Positions 16,171-24,348 of a DNA stretch of 64,000 nt are shown here, one piece after another (within the stretch, counting starts at the first letter, position 1; each line of letters opens with the position of its first letter). This DNA comes from an uncultured Faecalibacterium sp. (GTDB lineage Bacteria > Bacillota > Clostridia > Oscillospirales > Ruminococcaceae): assembly GCA_900551435.1 (NCBI GenBank), contig URVW01000002.1:15318-79317 (forward strand), in the 5' to 3' direction. The notes under the pieces were generated by a model that was given only the letters and a program-made list of their open reading frames with translations, was not told where the DNA came from and made no database searches. The position numbers were made by a program, and so were the translations under genes.

Positions 16171-17697
16171 TCACTCCACGATGATGCTCTTACCGGTCAT
16201 CTCAGCGGGGACCGGCAGACCGATATACGGCAGCATGGTGGGAGCGATATCGGCAAGGCAGCCGCCCTCGCGGAGCTTCACATCGCCGCAGCCAATGGCC
16301 ACAAAGGGGACCACATTGGTGGTGTGTGCGGTGAACGGAGTGCCGTCCGGGTTCTTCATCTTCTCTGCGTTGCCGTGGTCAGCGGTCAGGAAGGCGCAGC
16401 CGCCCGCGTTCAGGACAGCCGTGACGACTTCCTCAACGGCTGCATCGACGGCTTCCACAGCCTTGACAGCAGCATCAAAGACGCCGGTGTGGCCGACCAT
16501 GTCGCAGTTTGCGAAGTTCAGGATGATCACATCATACTTGCCGCTCTCAATGCGCTTTTTGCACTCCGCAGCCACTTCCGGAGCGCTCATCTCGGGCTTC
16601 AGGTCGTAGGTAGCGACCTTCGGGCTGGGGATGACGCAGCGGTCCTCGCCCTCGTAGGGGGCTTCCACGCCGCCGTTGAAGAAGAAGGTGACGTGTGCGT
16701 ACTTCTCAGTCTCAGCGATGCGCAGCTGGGTCTTGCCGTTCTCGGACAGGTACTGTCCCAGAACGTTCTTCAGCTCCACAGGAGGATATGCGACCTCACA
16801 GTTGGGCATAGTGGCGTCATACTCGGCCATGCAGACATAATTGACCTGCTTGCGGCCGCCGCGGCGCTCGAAGCCGGTGAAGGCGTCGTCGCAGAAGATG
16901 CGGGTCATCTGGCGGGCACGGTCGGGGCGGAAATTCATGAAGATGACGGTGTCGCCATCCTGCACACGGCCGCCCTCGCAGGTGACGCAGGGCAGAACGA
17001 ACTCGTCGGTCTTATCGTTGGCATAGGAAGCCTCAATGGCCTCCTGCGCGTTGGCAAAGTGCTCGCCCTCGCCGTAAACGAATGCGGCGTAGGCCTTCTC
17101 TTCGCGGTCCCAGTTGTTGTCGCGGTCCATTGCGTAGTAACGGCCGGAAACGCTGGCGATCTTGCCGACGCCCAGCTCATCGATCTTTGCCTGCAGATCA
17201 GCGAGGAATCCCTTGCCGGAGTGCGGATCGGTATCACGACCATCGGTGATGCAGTGGAGGTAAACTTCCTTTGCACCCATGTGCTTGGCCATTTCCAGAA
17301 CGCCGAACCAGTGGTCTGCGTGGCTGTGAACGCCGCCCGTGCCGACCAGACCCATCATGTGGATGGCCTTGCCCGCGTCGATGGCAGCCTTCATGTTCTT
17401 CACGAGGACCGGGTTCTTCAGCATCTCGCCGTCACGGATGGACTTGGTGATGAGGGTCAGCTGCTGGTAGACGATGCGGCCAGCACCCATATTGGTATGG
17501 CCGACCTCAGAGTTGCCCATCTGGCCGTCCGGCAGACCAACGGCCATGCCGGAAGCGTCGATGGTGGTCATGGGGTACTTGGCCATCAGAGAATCGATAA
17601 AAGGCTTCTTGGCAGCCGCCACAGCGTTGCCGTAGGTCTCGTTGGGGGTCCAGCCAAAGCCGTCCATGATGCAGAGCATTACGGGTTTCTTGGACAT
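16171..17697 (-). CDS. gpmI: 2,3-bisphosphoglycerate-independent phosphoglycerate mutase
   Basis: A 508-residue glycolytic enzyme interconverting 3- and 2-phosphoglycerate in the cytosol. It has the metal-binding Asp12 in CIMDGFGW, the phosphorylated Ser63 in GQMGNSEVGH, HSHADHW and ITDGRDTDP in the transferase domain, NFRPDRARQ, and the second metal site ADHGNAEKM near the C-terminus. Full length for the family. It lies 96 nt downstream of tpiA, so two lower-glycolysis genes are adjacent. The ATG at 17697 follows AAAGGAGATTACTTT. Confidence 0.97.
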   Translation of the reverse strand: MSKKPVMLCIMDGFGWTPNETYGNAVAAAKKPFIDSLMAKYPMTTIDASGMAVGLPDGQMGNSEVGHTNMGAGRIVYQQLTLITKSIRDGEMLKNPVLVKNMKAAIDAGKAIHMMGLVGTGGVHSHADHWFGVLEMAKHMGAKEVYLHCITDGRDTDPHSGKGFLADLQAKIDELGVGKIASVSGRYYAMDRDNNWDREEKAYAAFVYGEGEHFANAQEAIEASYANDKTDEFVLPCVTCEGGRVQDGDTVIFMNFRPDRARQMTRIFCDDAFTGFERRGGRKQVNYVCMAEYDATMPNCEVAYPPVELKNVLGQYLSENGKTQLRIAETEKYAHVTFFFNGGVEAPYEGEDRCVIPSPKVATYDLKPEMSAPEVAAECKKRIESGKYDVIILNFANCDMVGHTGVFDAAVKAVEAVDAAVEEVVTAVLNAGGCAFLTADHGNAEKMKNPDGTPFTAHTTNVVPFVAIGCGDVKLREGGCLADIAPTMLPYIGLPVPAEMTGKSIIVE

Positions 17698-17727
17698 ATA
17701 AAGTAATCTCCTTTGATTTTAACTTAA

Positions 17728-17770
17728 AAGCGCCCGGCGTCAGCGCTGAATGCGGCGCAGCCGGACGCTT
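17728..17770 (-). terminator. Hairpin between tpiA and gpmI
   Basis: On the minus strand an 11-bp stem (AAGCGTCCGGC with GCCGGGCGCTT, one G-T pair) is followed by a short T run. It may partly terminate tpiA transcripts or set the tpiA:gpmI ratio. Confidence 0.65.
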
Positions 17771-17793
17771 GGGAAACAGATTCAGGCAGGGAT

Positions 17794-18564
17794 TCAGCCC
17801 TTGGTCGCCGCGTTGACGATCACAGCAAAGTCCGGAGCCTTCAGGGAGGCGCCGCCGATCAGGCCGCCATCGACGTCCTTCTTGCTCAGCAGCTCCTCGC
17901 AGTTCTTGGCGTTCATGCTGCCGCCGTACTGAACGGTGGTCGCCTCGGCCACAGCCTCACCATAGACCTCGCCGATGACCTTGCGGATCTGAGCGCAGAC
18001 TTCCTCAGCCTGTTCCGCCGTTGCGGTCTTGCCCGTGCCAATGGCCCAGATCGGCTCGTAAGCGATGACGACATTGGCCATCTGCTCAGCGGTGACATCG
18101 CGCAGGGCGATCTTGGTCTGCATCCGGACCAGCTCCTCGGTGACGCCCTCTTCACGCTGCTGCAGACTCTCGCCCACGCAGATGATGACCTTCAGGCCCG
18201 CATTCAGAGCGGCCAGAGCGCGCTTGTTGACGGTCTGATCGGTCTCTGCGAAGTACTGGCGGCGCTCGGAGTGGCCGACGATGACATACTCCACGCCCAG
18301 ATCAACCAGCATATCGGCGCTGATCTCACCGGTGAACGCACCGGACTTCTCGAAGTGGACGTTCTCTGCGCCAACATGGATGTTCGTGCCCTTGGTCTTT
18401 TCCACAGCGGTCACCAGATCGGTGAACGGAGTGCAGATGACGACCTCGCAGGAAGCGTCCTTGACGGCGGGGATCAGCTCGTCCACCAGCTTGGCTGCCT
18501 CGGAAGCGGTCTTATTCATTTTCCAGTTGCCAGCAATGATTGCCTTGCGCTTTGCCTTATCCAT
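17794..18564 (-). CDS. tpiA: Triosephosphate isomerase
   Basis: A 256-residue TIM-barrel enzyme interconverting dihydroxyacetone phosphate and glyceraldehyde 3-phosphate. Active-site residues are seen as Asn13 and Lys15 (GNWKMNK), His98 (GHSERR) and Glu170 ([11 protein letters not shown]), with the phosphate-binding VQYGGSMNA and GGLIGGASL. The ATG at 18564 is preceded by AAGGAGATAGACATC. It is the first gene of a tpiA-gpmI unit, with a 72-bp palindromic repeat just upstream. Confidence 0.97.
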   Translation of the reverse strand: MDKAKRKAIIAGNWKMNKTASEAAKLVDELIPAVKDASCEVVICTPFTDLVTAVEKTKGTNIHVGAENVHFEKSGAFTGEISADMLVDLGVEYVIVGHSERRQYFAETDQTVNKRALAALNAGLKVIICVGESLQQREEGVTEELVRMQTKIALRDVTAEQMANVVIAYEPIWAIGTGKTATAEQAEEVCAQIRKVIGEVYGEAVAEATTVQYGGSMNAKNCEELLSKKDVDGGLIGGASLKAPDFAVIVNAATKG

Positions 18565-18631
18565 GATGTCTATCTCCTTCTATTTACCTTCTGAAAAGCT
18601 CATAGCCACAGGACTCCGGGAGCTTTTTCCC

Positions 18632-18703
18632 GCAAGTGAAACGGGGATTCCATACCCCGCCCTATTGCCTTCGGCAACAGGGTCCCACCCGTCGGACACT
18701 TGC
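18632..18703 (-). repeat. 72-bp palindromic dispersed repeat, copy E1
   Basis: Terminal inverted repeats GCAAGTG / CACTTGC enclose an inner stem CCCTGTTGCC-GAA-GGCAATAGGG (minus-strand reading). It matches copy E2 at 24243-24314 at about 70 of 72 positions, in opposite orientation. It lies between the divergent tpiA and rimM genes. Confidence 0.85.
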
Positions 18704-18772
18704 TTTGGAGACATCCAGCCGCCCCTCTCAAAAAGGCAGCAGTCAGAAAGAAGAATCGATAGGAGTGAAACA

Positions 18773-19309
18773 ATGCAGCAGTATTTGGAAGCTGGAAAAG
18801 TTGTGACCACCCACGGGGTGCGCGGAGAGATGAAGCTGGAGCTTTGGTGCGACGGCGTAGAGTTTTTGAAAAAGACCGGGCGGCTGTATGCTTCGGCAAA
18901 GGGCGGAAAGTGCTACAAAATTCGCTCCATCCGCCCGCAGGGGCAGATGGCGCTGCTGCAGCTGGAAGGGGTCGAGGACATGGACGCCGCCCGTGCGCTG
19001 CGCGGTCAGGTGTTCTATTTTGACCGCGACGACGCTACCCTGCCCGAGGGCCGGTGGTATGTGGCGGACCTCATCGGCTGTGAGGTGCGGGATGCCGACA
19101 CCGGCAAGGTGTACGGCGTCGTGACCAGTGTGGACCACCCCGGCGCACAGGACATCTACACCGTCAAGGCCCCCAACGGCAAGGAGTATCTGTTCCCGGG
19201 CGTGGACGCCTTTTTGAAAGAGCGCAATCCGCCGGAAGGCTACATCCTTGTCACTCCCATCCCGGGTCTGCTGGACGACAACTGCGACAGTGAACGGGAG
19301 GAAGAGTGA
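18773..19309 (+). CDS. rimM: Ribosome maturation factor RimM
   Basis: A 178-residue 30S assembly factor that binds S19 and helps mature the 3' domain of 16S rRNA. The N-terminal barrel starts with KVVTTHGVRGEMKLE, and the PRC-barrel carries DLIGCEVRDADTGKVYG and the C-terminal PIPGLLDDN motif. The ATG at 18773 has AGGAG 7 nt upstream; the long open frame to 18281 is antisense to tpiA and rejected. It ends 3 nt before trmD, the usual pairing, but rpsP is not next to it here. Confidence 0.95.
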   Translation: MQQYLEAGKVVTTHGVRGEMKLELWCDGVEFLKKTGRLYASAKGGKCYKIRSIRPQGQMALLQLEGVEDMDAARALRGQVFYFDRDDATLPEGRWYVADLIGCEVRDADTGKVYGVVTSVDHPGAQDIYTVKAPNGKEYLFPGVDAFLKERNPPEGYILVTPIPGLLDDNCDSEREEE

Positions 19310-19312
19310 GCC

Positions 19313-20545
19313 ATGGGAATGCGTGTGGATATCGTGACCCTCTTCCCGGAAATGTGCCAGCAGGTGTTGGATGCCAGCATCATCGGCCGTGCGGCCAAGC
19401 GCGGCTACATTGAAACGCACTGCCATCAAATTCGGGACTACACCCTGAACAAGCAGAAGCAGACCGACGACTATCCCTATGGCGGCGGCTGCGGCATGGT
19501 GCTGTATGCCCAGCCCATCGCGGACTGTCTGCGCGCGGTCCAGAAAGAAGTGCAGGAACAAGGACGACCTGCCCCGCATATTGTATTCTTGACGGCGGGC
19601 GGTCAGCGCTACACCGAGGAACATGCACGGCGGCTGGCAGAATACGACAATTTAACGCTGGTCTGCGGTCACTATGAGGGCATCGACGAGCGTGTTATTG
19701 AAGCATTCGCGGACGAAGAGATCTCCATTGGCGACTATATCCTCACCGGCGGCGAACTGGCCAGCTTGGTGGTGGCCGACAGCGTTCTGCGGCTGAAACC
19801 GGGCGTTCTGGCCGAACAGAAGGGCTACGAAGAAGAAAGCTACTGGGACGGACTGCTGGAATACCCGCAGTACACCCGGCCGGAAGTCTGGGAGGGCCGT
19901 GCGGTCCCGCAGGTCCTGCTGGGCGGCGACCATCAGAAGATCGACGCATGGCGGGGAGAGCAGAGCCGCACCCGCACCCGTCTGCGCCGTCCGGAACTGT
20001 ATGAGGAATGGTGTGAGACGCACCCCATCACCGAGCTGCCGAAGTGGAAACGGGGCGAGAATGTCCGTCTGGTGAAAACGGCCGAGCAGATGGAACAGGC
20101 GGCGGTGCTTTTTGCGGAAGGACGCCGCGCTGTCTGCAGGGACGGCTGGAAGCCGGAAGCGCTGGAAACTCTGACGCCGGAAGTGTTCCTGAAGCAGCTG
20201 CAGGAGGAAAAGAAAGAGGGCTGGGCCTGTTATCTCCACTACACCAAAGACGTGGCGGATGGCATGATCAGCGTGAACCATAAGACCGGTCAGGTGGAGC
20301 ATCTGTTCATTGCCGAGAGCGCCCGCGGAAAGGGCATCGGGATGAAGATGCTGGACTTTGGACGGAAAAAGCTGCCGGAGTGGCCCCATCCGGAACTGAC
20401 GGTTCTGGATTCAAACACCCGCGCGCTGGCACTTTACCGCCGATTGGGCTGGAAAGTGGACGGCGTGGAACTGGTGTTCGACCCGGAAAAATTCGAGGAT
20501 GTGGCTATGGAGAGCCGTCTGCTCCGGATGCGCTACGAGGGCTGA
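19313..20545 (+). CDS. trmD: tRNA (guanine-37-N1)-methyltransferase TrmD fused to a GNAT acetyltransferase domain
   Basis: A 410-residue protein; ordinary TrmD is about 240-250. Residues 1 to about 243 are TrmD, which makes m1G37 in tRNA from SAM. It shows the family start RVDIVTLFPEM, GGGCGMV, the trefoil-knot segment IGDYILTGGELA and GDHQKIDAWR. Residues about 250-410 look like a GNAT N-acetyltransferase with the acetyl-CoA loop ARGKGIGMKML (about 336-346) and the C-terminal NTRALALYRRLGW motif. The acetylation target is unknown. The ATG at 19313 has GGGAGGA 9 nt upstream. Confidence 0.93.
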   Translation: MGMRVDIVTLFPEMCQQVLDASIIGRAAKRGYIETHCHQIRDYTLNKQKQTDDYPYGGGCGMVLYAQPIADCLRAVQKEVQEQGRPAPHIVFLTAGGQRYTEEHARRLAEYDNLTLVCGHYEGIDERVIEAFADEEISIGDYILTGGELASLVVADSVLRLKPGVLAEQKGYEEESYWDGLLEYPQYTRPEVWEGRAVPQVLLGGDHQKIDAWRGEQSRTRTRLRRPELYEEWCETHPITELPKWKRGENVRLVKTAEQMEQAAVLFAEGRRAVCRDGWKPEALETLTPEVFLKQLQEEKKEGWACYLHYTKDVADGMISVNHKTGQVEHLFIAESARGKGIGMKMLDFGRKKLPEWPHPELTVLDSNTRALALYRRLGWKVDGVELVFDPEKFEDVAMESRLLRMRYEG

Positions 20546-20805
20546 AAACGCCGTCGAGCCAAAAGGCATTTCGTCGATGGTCGAAAAAATGTTGAAAACT
20601 TTTGTATCACCCCGCCAATCACGGGGGAATAATTTTGGTATCTTTGTATAAATGGCGAAAAAAGCCCCCGAGTTCATTGGGAAAACCGCCAAAAATGCGT
20701 CGAGGGTCTGTACAATGGTTTCGGCTTGCGCTAAAATAGTTACAACGCAAAGGCAAGAAACAAAATTGCATTCCCGAGAACGATAATAGATAGGAGCGTT
20801 TTACT
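20546..20805. other. Upstream region of ptsH
   Basis: 260 bp without a gene. It has small inverted repeats (such as CCCCGCC..ACGGGGG) and -10-like hexamers, but no promoter with a credible -35 box. The ribosome-binding site of ptsH is ATAGGAGCG near 20790-20798. Confidence 0.4.
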
Positions 20806-21069
20806 ATGTACGTCAAAGAAGTTACCGTTGAAAATCAGGTTGGTCTGCATGCTCGTCCGGCTACCTTCTTTATCCAGAAGGCAAACGAGTTCAAGTCTTC
20901 CATCTGGGTCGAGAAGGAAGAGCGCCGCGTGAACGCGAAGAGCTTGCTGGGCGTTCTGTCTCTGGGCATCGTGGGTGGCACGACCATCCGCATCATCGCT
21001 GACGGTGCAGATGAGCAGGCTGCAGTCGACGGCCTGATCAAGCTGGTCGAGTCTGGCTTTGCAGAGTAA
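20806..21069 (+). CDS. ptsH: Phosphocarrier protein HPr
   Basis: An 87-residue PTS phosphocarrier. His15 in QVGLHARPAT takes phosphate from enzyme I. Ser46 in NAKSLLGVLSLG is the HPr-kinase site used for catabolite control in Firmicutes. Presence of His15 separates it from Crh. Length is normal. It stands alone, without ptsI, between trmD and a small membrane protein gene, with its own terminator. Confidence 0.96.
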   Translation: MYVKEVTVENQVGLHARPATFFIQKANEFKSSIWVEKEERRVNAKSLLGVLSLGIVGGTTIRIIADGADEQAAVDGLIKLVESGFAE

Positions 21070-21090
21070 TTCGAGCCTTTGATTTTTGAA

Positions 21091-21120
21091 AGCGGTGGGA
21101 GCGTATCCTGCCGCTTTTTT
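21091..21120 (+). terminator. Terminator after ptsH
   Basis: Stem AGCGGTGGGA (21091-21100) / TCCTGCCGCT (21106-21115), with two G-T pairs, followed by a run of T. Confidence 0.82.
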
Positions 21121-21150
21121 GGTATCCTACAGAACAGGGAGGCATTTGCT

Positions 21151-21390
21151 ATGAAAGAAACCGCAATGAAGCTGCTGAAAAAGGTGAACGACATCTGCGA
21201 GGAAGGGACCATCTGGAAGGTGTTCTTCGTGCTGTATGCCATTCTGATGTTCGTCAATACGCTGCTGGCGCTTTCGGACAAAAAGCCTAAGCTGTGGCGT
21301 TCGGCCATGATCGGCGCGGGCATGGGCATCGCGACCTATAACATGGAAAAGACCAAGCGTCTGCGCGCAGAGCGGGAAAAGAACGCATGA
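21151..21390 (+). CDS. Small hypothetical membrane protein upstream of uvrC
   Basis: A 79-residue protein with an amphipathic charged N-terminus, one clear hydrophobic segment (VFFVLYAILMFVNTLLAL, about residues 24-41) and a basic C-terminus. I do not recognise the family. The ATG at 21151 has GGGAGG 8 nt upstream. Its stop overlaps the uvrC start (ATGA), so it is coupled to uvrC translation. Confidence 0.75.
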   Translation: MKETAMKLLKKVNDICEEGTIWKVFFVLYAILMFVNTLLALSDKKPKLWRSAMIGAGMGIATYNMEKTKRLRAEREKNA

Positions 21391-23240
21391 CAAAAGCAGA
21401 GCTCTATCAAAAAGCCTGTATGCTGCCGCTGCTGCCCGGAGTGTATATCATCCGGGACAAGAGCGACACCATCATCTATATCGGCAAGGCCAAGCGGCTG
21501 CGCATCCGGGTCAGCCAGTATTTCCGCGAGGGCGTGCCCCACGACAACAAGGTGAGCCAGATGATCGCCCACGCCTATGCGTTCGACGTCATCGTCTGCC
21601 AGAGCGAGTTCGAGGCGCTGGTGCTGGAAGCCAGCCAGATCAAGGCGCATACCCCGAAATACAACATCCTGCTCAAGGATGACAAGGGCTACAGCTATGT
21701 CAAGGTGACCAAGGAGCCGTGGCCAAGGCTCTCGTTCACGCTGCAGAAAGAGGACGACGGGGCCGAGTATCTCGGGCCGTATACGTCCAGCTTTGCGGCG
21801 CGTCAGATGGCGGAAACGGCTATGGATGCCTTTTTGCTGCCGCGGTGCAATAAGCGCTTCCCGCAGGACTGCGGCAAGGGCCGCCCCTGCCTGAATGCCC
21901 ACATCGGCAAGTGCATGGCGGTCTGCAGCGGAAAGATCAGTCAGGAAAACTACGAACAGGCGGTCAAAAACGCGGTGCACCTCATCCGGTACGGCAAAAA
22001 GGACATCCTGAAAACGCTGAACGAGCGGATGATGGAAGCTTCGGACCGGCTGGAATTTGAGACGGCGGCGCTTTTGCGGGATCAGATCGCGGCCATCACC
22101 AAGGTGACCGCAGGGCAGAAGGTCGTGGTGGACCCGGACGTGGAAATGGACGTGGTGGCGCTGGCCGGAACGCCCAGCAGCGTCTGTGCGGCAGTCCTGC
22201 GGTTCCGGGAAGGGCGCTTGACCGACAAGCGGGAGTTTCTGTTCCACGATACCGCAGACATCGCGGCGGTGCGGGAGGAATTTCTGCCGCGTTATTATCT
22301 GGACGATGAACAAATTCCGAAAATCATTGCCGTGGATGAGCTTCCGCCGGACAGCGAAGCTTTGCAGCAGGCGCTGAACGAAAAGCGCGGCAGCGAAGTG
22401 CAGCTGTACATCCCCCAGCGGGGCGACAAGGCCCGCCTTGTGGAGATGGCGCACACCAATGCGGTGGAGCGTCTGGCCCGGGAAAGCGGCCGCTATGCCC
22501 GTGAGGAAAAGCTGTTGGACGAACTGGCGCAGGTGCTGGGATTGTCGAAGCCGCCCCGCACCATCGAGAGCTACGATATCTCCAACTGGGGCGATGGGAC
22601 CAGCGTCTGCGGCATGGTGACATTCCGGGATGGCAAGCCCTATAAGGCGGGCTACCGGAAGTTCAAGATGCAGACCGTTCTGGGGACCGACGACTATGCG
22701 TCGCTGGCGGAGACGGTCTCCCGGAGGGCGGCGGAATACGAAAAATATGCCCTGCTGGCTGAACACGGGCAGCAGAGCAATAACTATTTTGGCGAAAAAC
22801 CGGACCTTCTGCTGATGGACGGCGGGCGCGGACAGGTCAGCGCGGCCAAGGCGGCGCTGGCCGGGACCAAGCTGGCCGATGTGCCGCTGTACGGCATGGT
22901 CAAGGATGATCACCACCGTACCCGCGCCATCGTGGACAGCGAGGGCCGGGAGATCGCCATTAACATGAACCGGGGGACTTTTACCTTCATCACGGCCATT
23001 CAGGACGAGACGCACCGCTTTGCGAACGCCTACCGGAAGCAGCAGATGAAGAAGAAAAGCTATGCTTCGACCCTGACCGAAGTGCCGGGGATCGGCCCCA
23101 AAACAGCCAAGGCGCTGATGACCCAGTTCAAGAGCGTGGGAGCCGTCCGGGAAGCCACCCCGGACCAGCTGGAAAACACCCCCGGCGTGGGGAAACAGCT
23201 GGCGGTGACTATCTACGAGTACTTCCACCCGGCGGAATAA
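21387..23240 (+). CDS. uvrC: UvrABC excinuclease subunit C
   Basis: A 617-residue nucleotide-excision-repair nuclease that makes both incisions around UvrB-bound damage. The N-terminal GIY-YIG domain shows PGVYIIRDKSDTIIYIGKA (about 18-36). A Cys cluster, a UVR motif (about 205-235), the RNase H-like endonuclease with YDISNWGDG (about 395) and LLMDGGRGQ, and C-terminal helix-hairpin-helix repeats (VPGIGPKTAKAL, TPGVGKQLA) follow. The start overlaps the preceding gene by 4 nt. Confidence 0.97.
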   Translation: MTKAELYQKACMLPLLPGVYIIRDKSDTIIYIGKAKRLRIRVSQYFREGVPHDNKVSQMIAHAYAFDVIVCQSEFEALVLEASQIKAHTPKYNILLKDDKGYSYVKVTKEPWPRLSFTLQKEDDGAEYLGPYTSSFAARQMAETAMDAFLLPRCNKRFPQDCGKGRPCLNAHIGKCMAVCSGKISQENYEQAVKNAVHLIRYGKKDILKTLNERMMEASDRLEFETAALLRDQIAAITKVTAGQKVVVDPDVEMDVVALAGTPSSVCAAVLRFREGRLTDKREFLFHDTADIAAVREEFLPRYYLDDEQIPKIIAVDELPPDSEALQQALNEKRGSEVQLYIPQRGDKARLVEMAHTNAVERLARESGRYAREEKLLDELAQVLGLSKPPRTIESYDISNWGDGTSVCGMVTFRDGKPYKAGYRKFKMQTVLGTDDYASLAETVSRRAAEYEKYALLAEHGQQSNNYFGEKPDLLLMDGGRGQVSAAKAALAGTKLADVPLYGMVKDDHHRTRAIVDSEGREIAINMNRGTFTFITAIQDETHRFANAYRKQQMKKKSYASTLTEVPGIGPKTAKALMTQFKSVGAVREATPDQLENTPGVGKQLAVTIYEYFHPAE

Positions 23241-23253
23241 GATTCAAGAAAAA

Positions 23254-23328
23254 AGCCCTGTCAGAAATTCGGGCGGTGCGCCAAACGGTGCACAAGCAGT
23301 TCCGAGTTTCTGACAGGGCTGATTTTTT
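23254..23328. terminator. Bidirectional terminator between uvrC and the amino-acid transporter
   Basis: Perfect 14-bp stem AGCCCTGTCAGAAA (23254-23267) / TTTCTGACAGGGCT (23307-23320), with T runs on the plus side and on the minus side. Confidence 0.9.
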
Positions 23329-23336
23329 AGGATGGC

Positions 23337-24191
23337 TTAGTTTTCCGAAGAGATATCCTGACCGAAGTACTTCTCGCTCAGTTCCTTCAGCGTGCCGTCG
23401 GCGCGAAGCTCGTCGATGGCGTTGTTGATGGCTTCCAGCAGGGTGGCGCTGTCGTCGCCCTTGCGCAGGGGGATGGCGACATGAGAGGCTTCCTCCGTCT
23501 GGGCGACCAGCTTGAAGTCGGCGTCCGGATGAACGTTCAGATAGTCGTAGAAGGAGACATCGGCGTTCAGAGTGGCGTCGATGCGGCCGGCGGTCAGCAG
23601 CTGGATGGTCTCTTCCAGCGTGTCGATGCCCTGCACCGTTGCGCCGTAGCTCTCGGCAAGCTCCATGTAGGTGGAAGCAAGGCTGTTGGCCGTGGTCTTG
23701 CCGTTCAGGTCCTCGAAGCTCTTGATGTCGTCGTTATCCTTGCGGACGGCCAGAGCAGTATGGATGTAGCCGTAGGGCGTGGTGAAATCGTAGGTCAGAG
23801 CGCGCTCGTCGGTGACCTCGACGCCGTTGCAGACCATGTCGTAACGGCCGGCGTCCAGACCGGCGAACAGGCTGTCCCAGTCGCTCTCGACGTACTCCGG
23901 CTCGACGCCCAGCTTCTCAGCAATGGCGCGGGAAACTTCGACGTCGTAGCCAACGAGGGTGTCGCTCTCGTCGTGGAAGCTCCACGGCTGCCATGCGCCT
24001 TCCAGTGCAACAATGAGCTTGCCATTGGCCTGAATGGTGGCCAGCTGGTCAGCCGCAGCGGAACCGGCAGATGCAGAGCCGGAAGCAGCCGTGCTGGTGG
24101 AAGCGGAGCTACTGGAAGAGCAACCGGACAAGGTGAGAACGCCGGCAGCAGCCATGACGCTCATCAGGGAAATAAAAGTTCTTCTTTTCAT
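23337..24191 (-). CDS. Amino-acid ABC transporter substrate-binding lipoprotein
   Basis: A 284-residue family-3 periplasmic-type binding protein. It has a signal peptide with lipobox LTLSGC followed by a Ser/Ala-rich linker, then the domain-1 motif GKLIVALEGAWQPWSF, GYDVEVSRAIAEKLG, and RYDMVCNGVEVTDERA, typical of polar amino-acid or cystine receptors. The ATG at 24191 has AAAGGAT upstream; the longer open frame runs through the repeat E2. It is the third gene of a permease-ATPase-receptor operon. The ligand cannot be read off. Confidence 0.92.
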   Translation of the reverse strand: MKRRTFISLMSVMAAAGVLTLSGCSSSSSASTSTAASGSASAGSAAADQLATIQANGKLIVALEGAWQPWSFHDESDTLVGYDVEVSRAIAEKLGVEPEYVESDWDSLFAGLDAGRYDMVCNGVEVTDERALTYDFTTPYGYIHTALAVRKDNDDIKSFEDLNGKTTANSLASTYMELAESYGATVQGIDTLEETIQLLTAGRIDATLNADVSFYDYLNVHPDADFKLVAQTEEASHVAIPLRKGDDSATLLEAINNAIDELRADGTLKELSEKYFGQDISSEN

Positions 24192-24242
24192 ATGGGATAT
24201 CCTTTCGGTATGCTTAATTGAAGGACGGTCGGTTGTTTCGTG

Positions 24243-24314
24243 AGCAAGTGTCCGACGGGTGGGACCCTGTTGCCGAAGGCAATAGGGCGGGGTATGGAAT
24301 CCCCGCTCCACTTG
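24243..24314 (+). repeat. 72-bp palindromic dispersed repeat, copy E2
   Basis: The same element as 18632-18703, in the other orientation, with only two differences seen by eye. Inverted ends are GCAAGTG (24243-24249) and CACTTGC (24308-24314). It sits in the 157-nt gap between the ATPase and binding-protein genes, so it is transcribed with the operon and could be a processing or stability element. Confidence 0.88.
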
Positions 24315-24348
24315 CGAGGGAAATAACCGACTGGCCGGGTAACAAATA

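Noticed and set aside
20580..20740. Promoters for ptsH at several TATAAA/TACAAT/TAAAAT hexamers
   Set aside because: None has a credible -35 box at 16-18 nt or a TGn extension, so no single site can be supported.
20806..21069. Crh instead of HPr
   Set aside because: The His15 phosphorylation site is present, so it is HPr.
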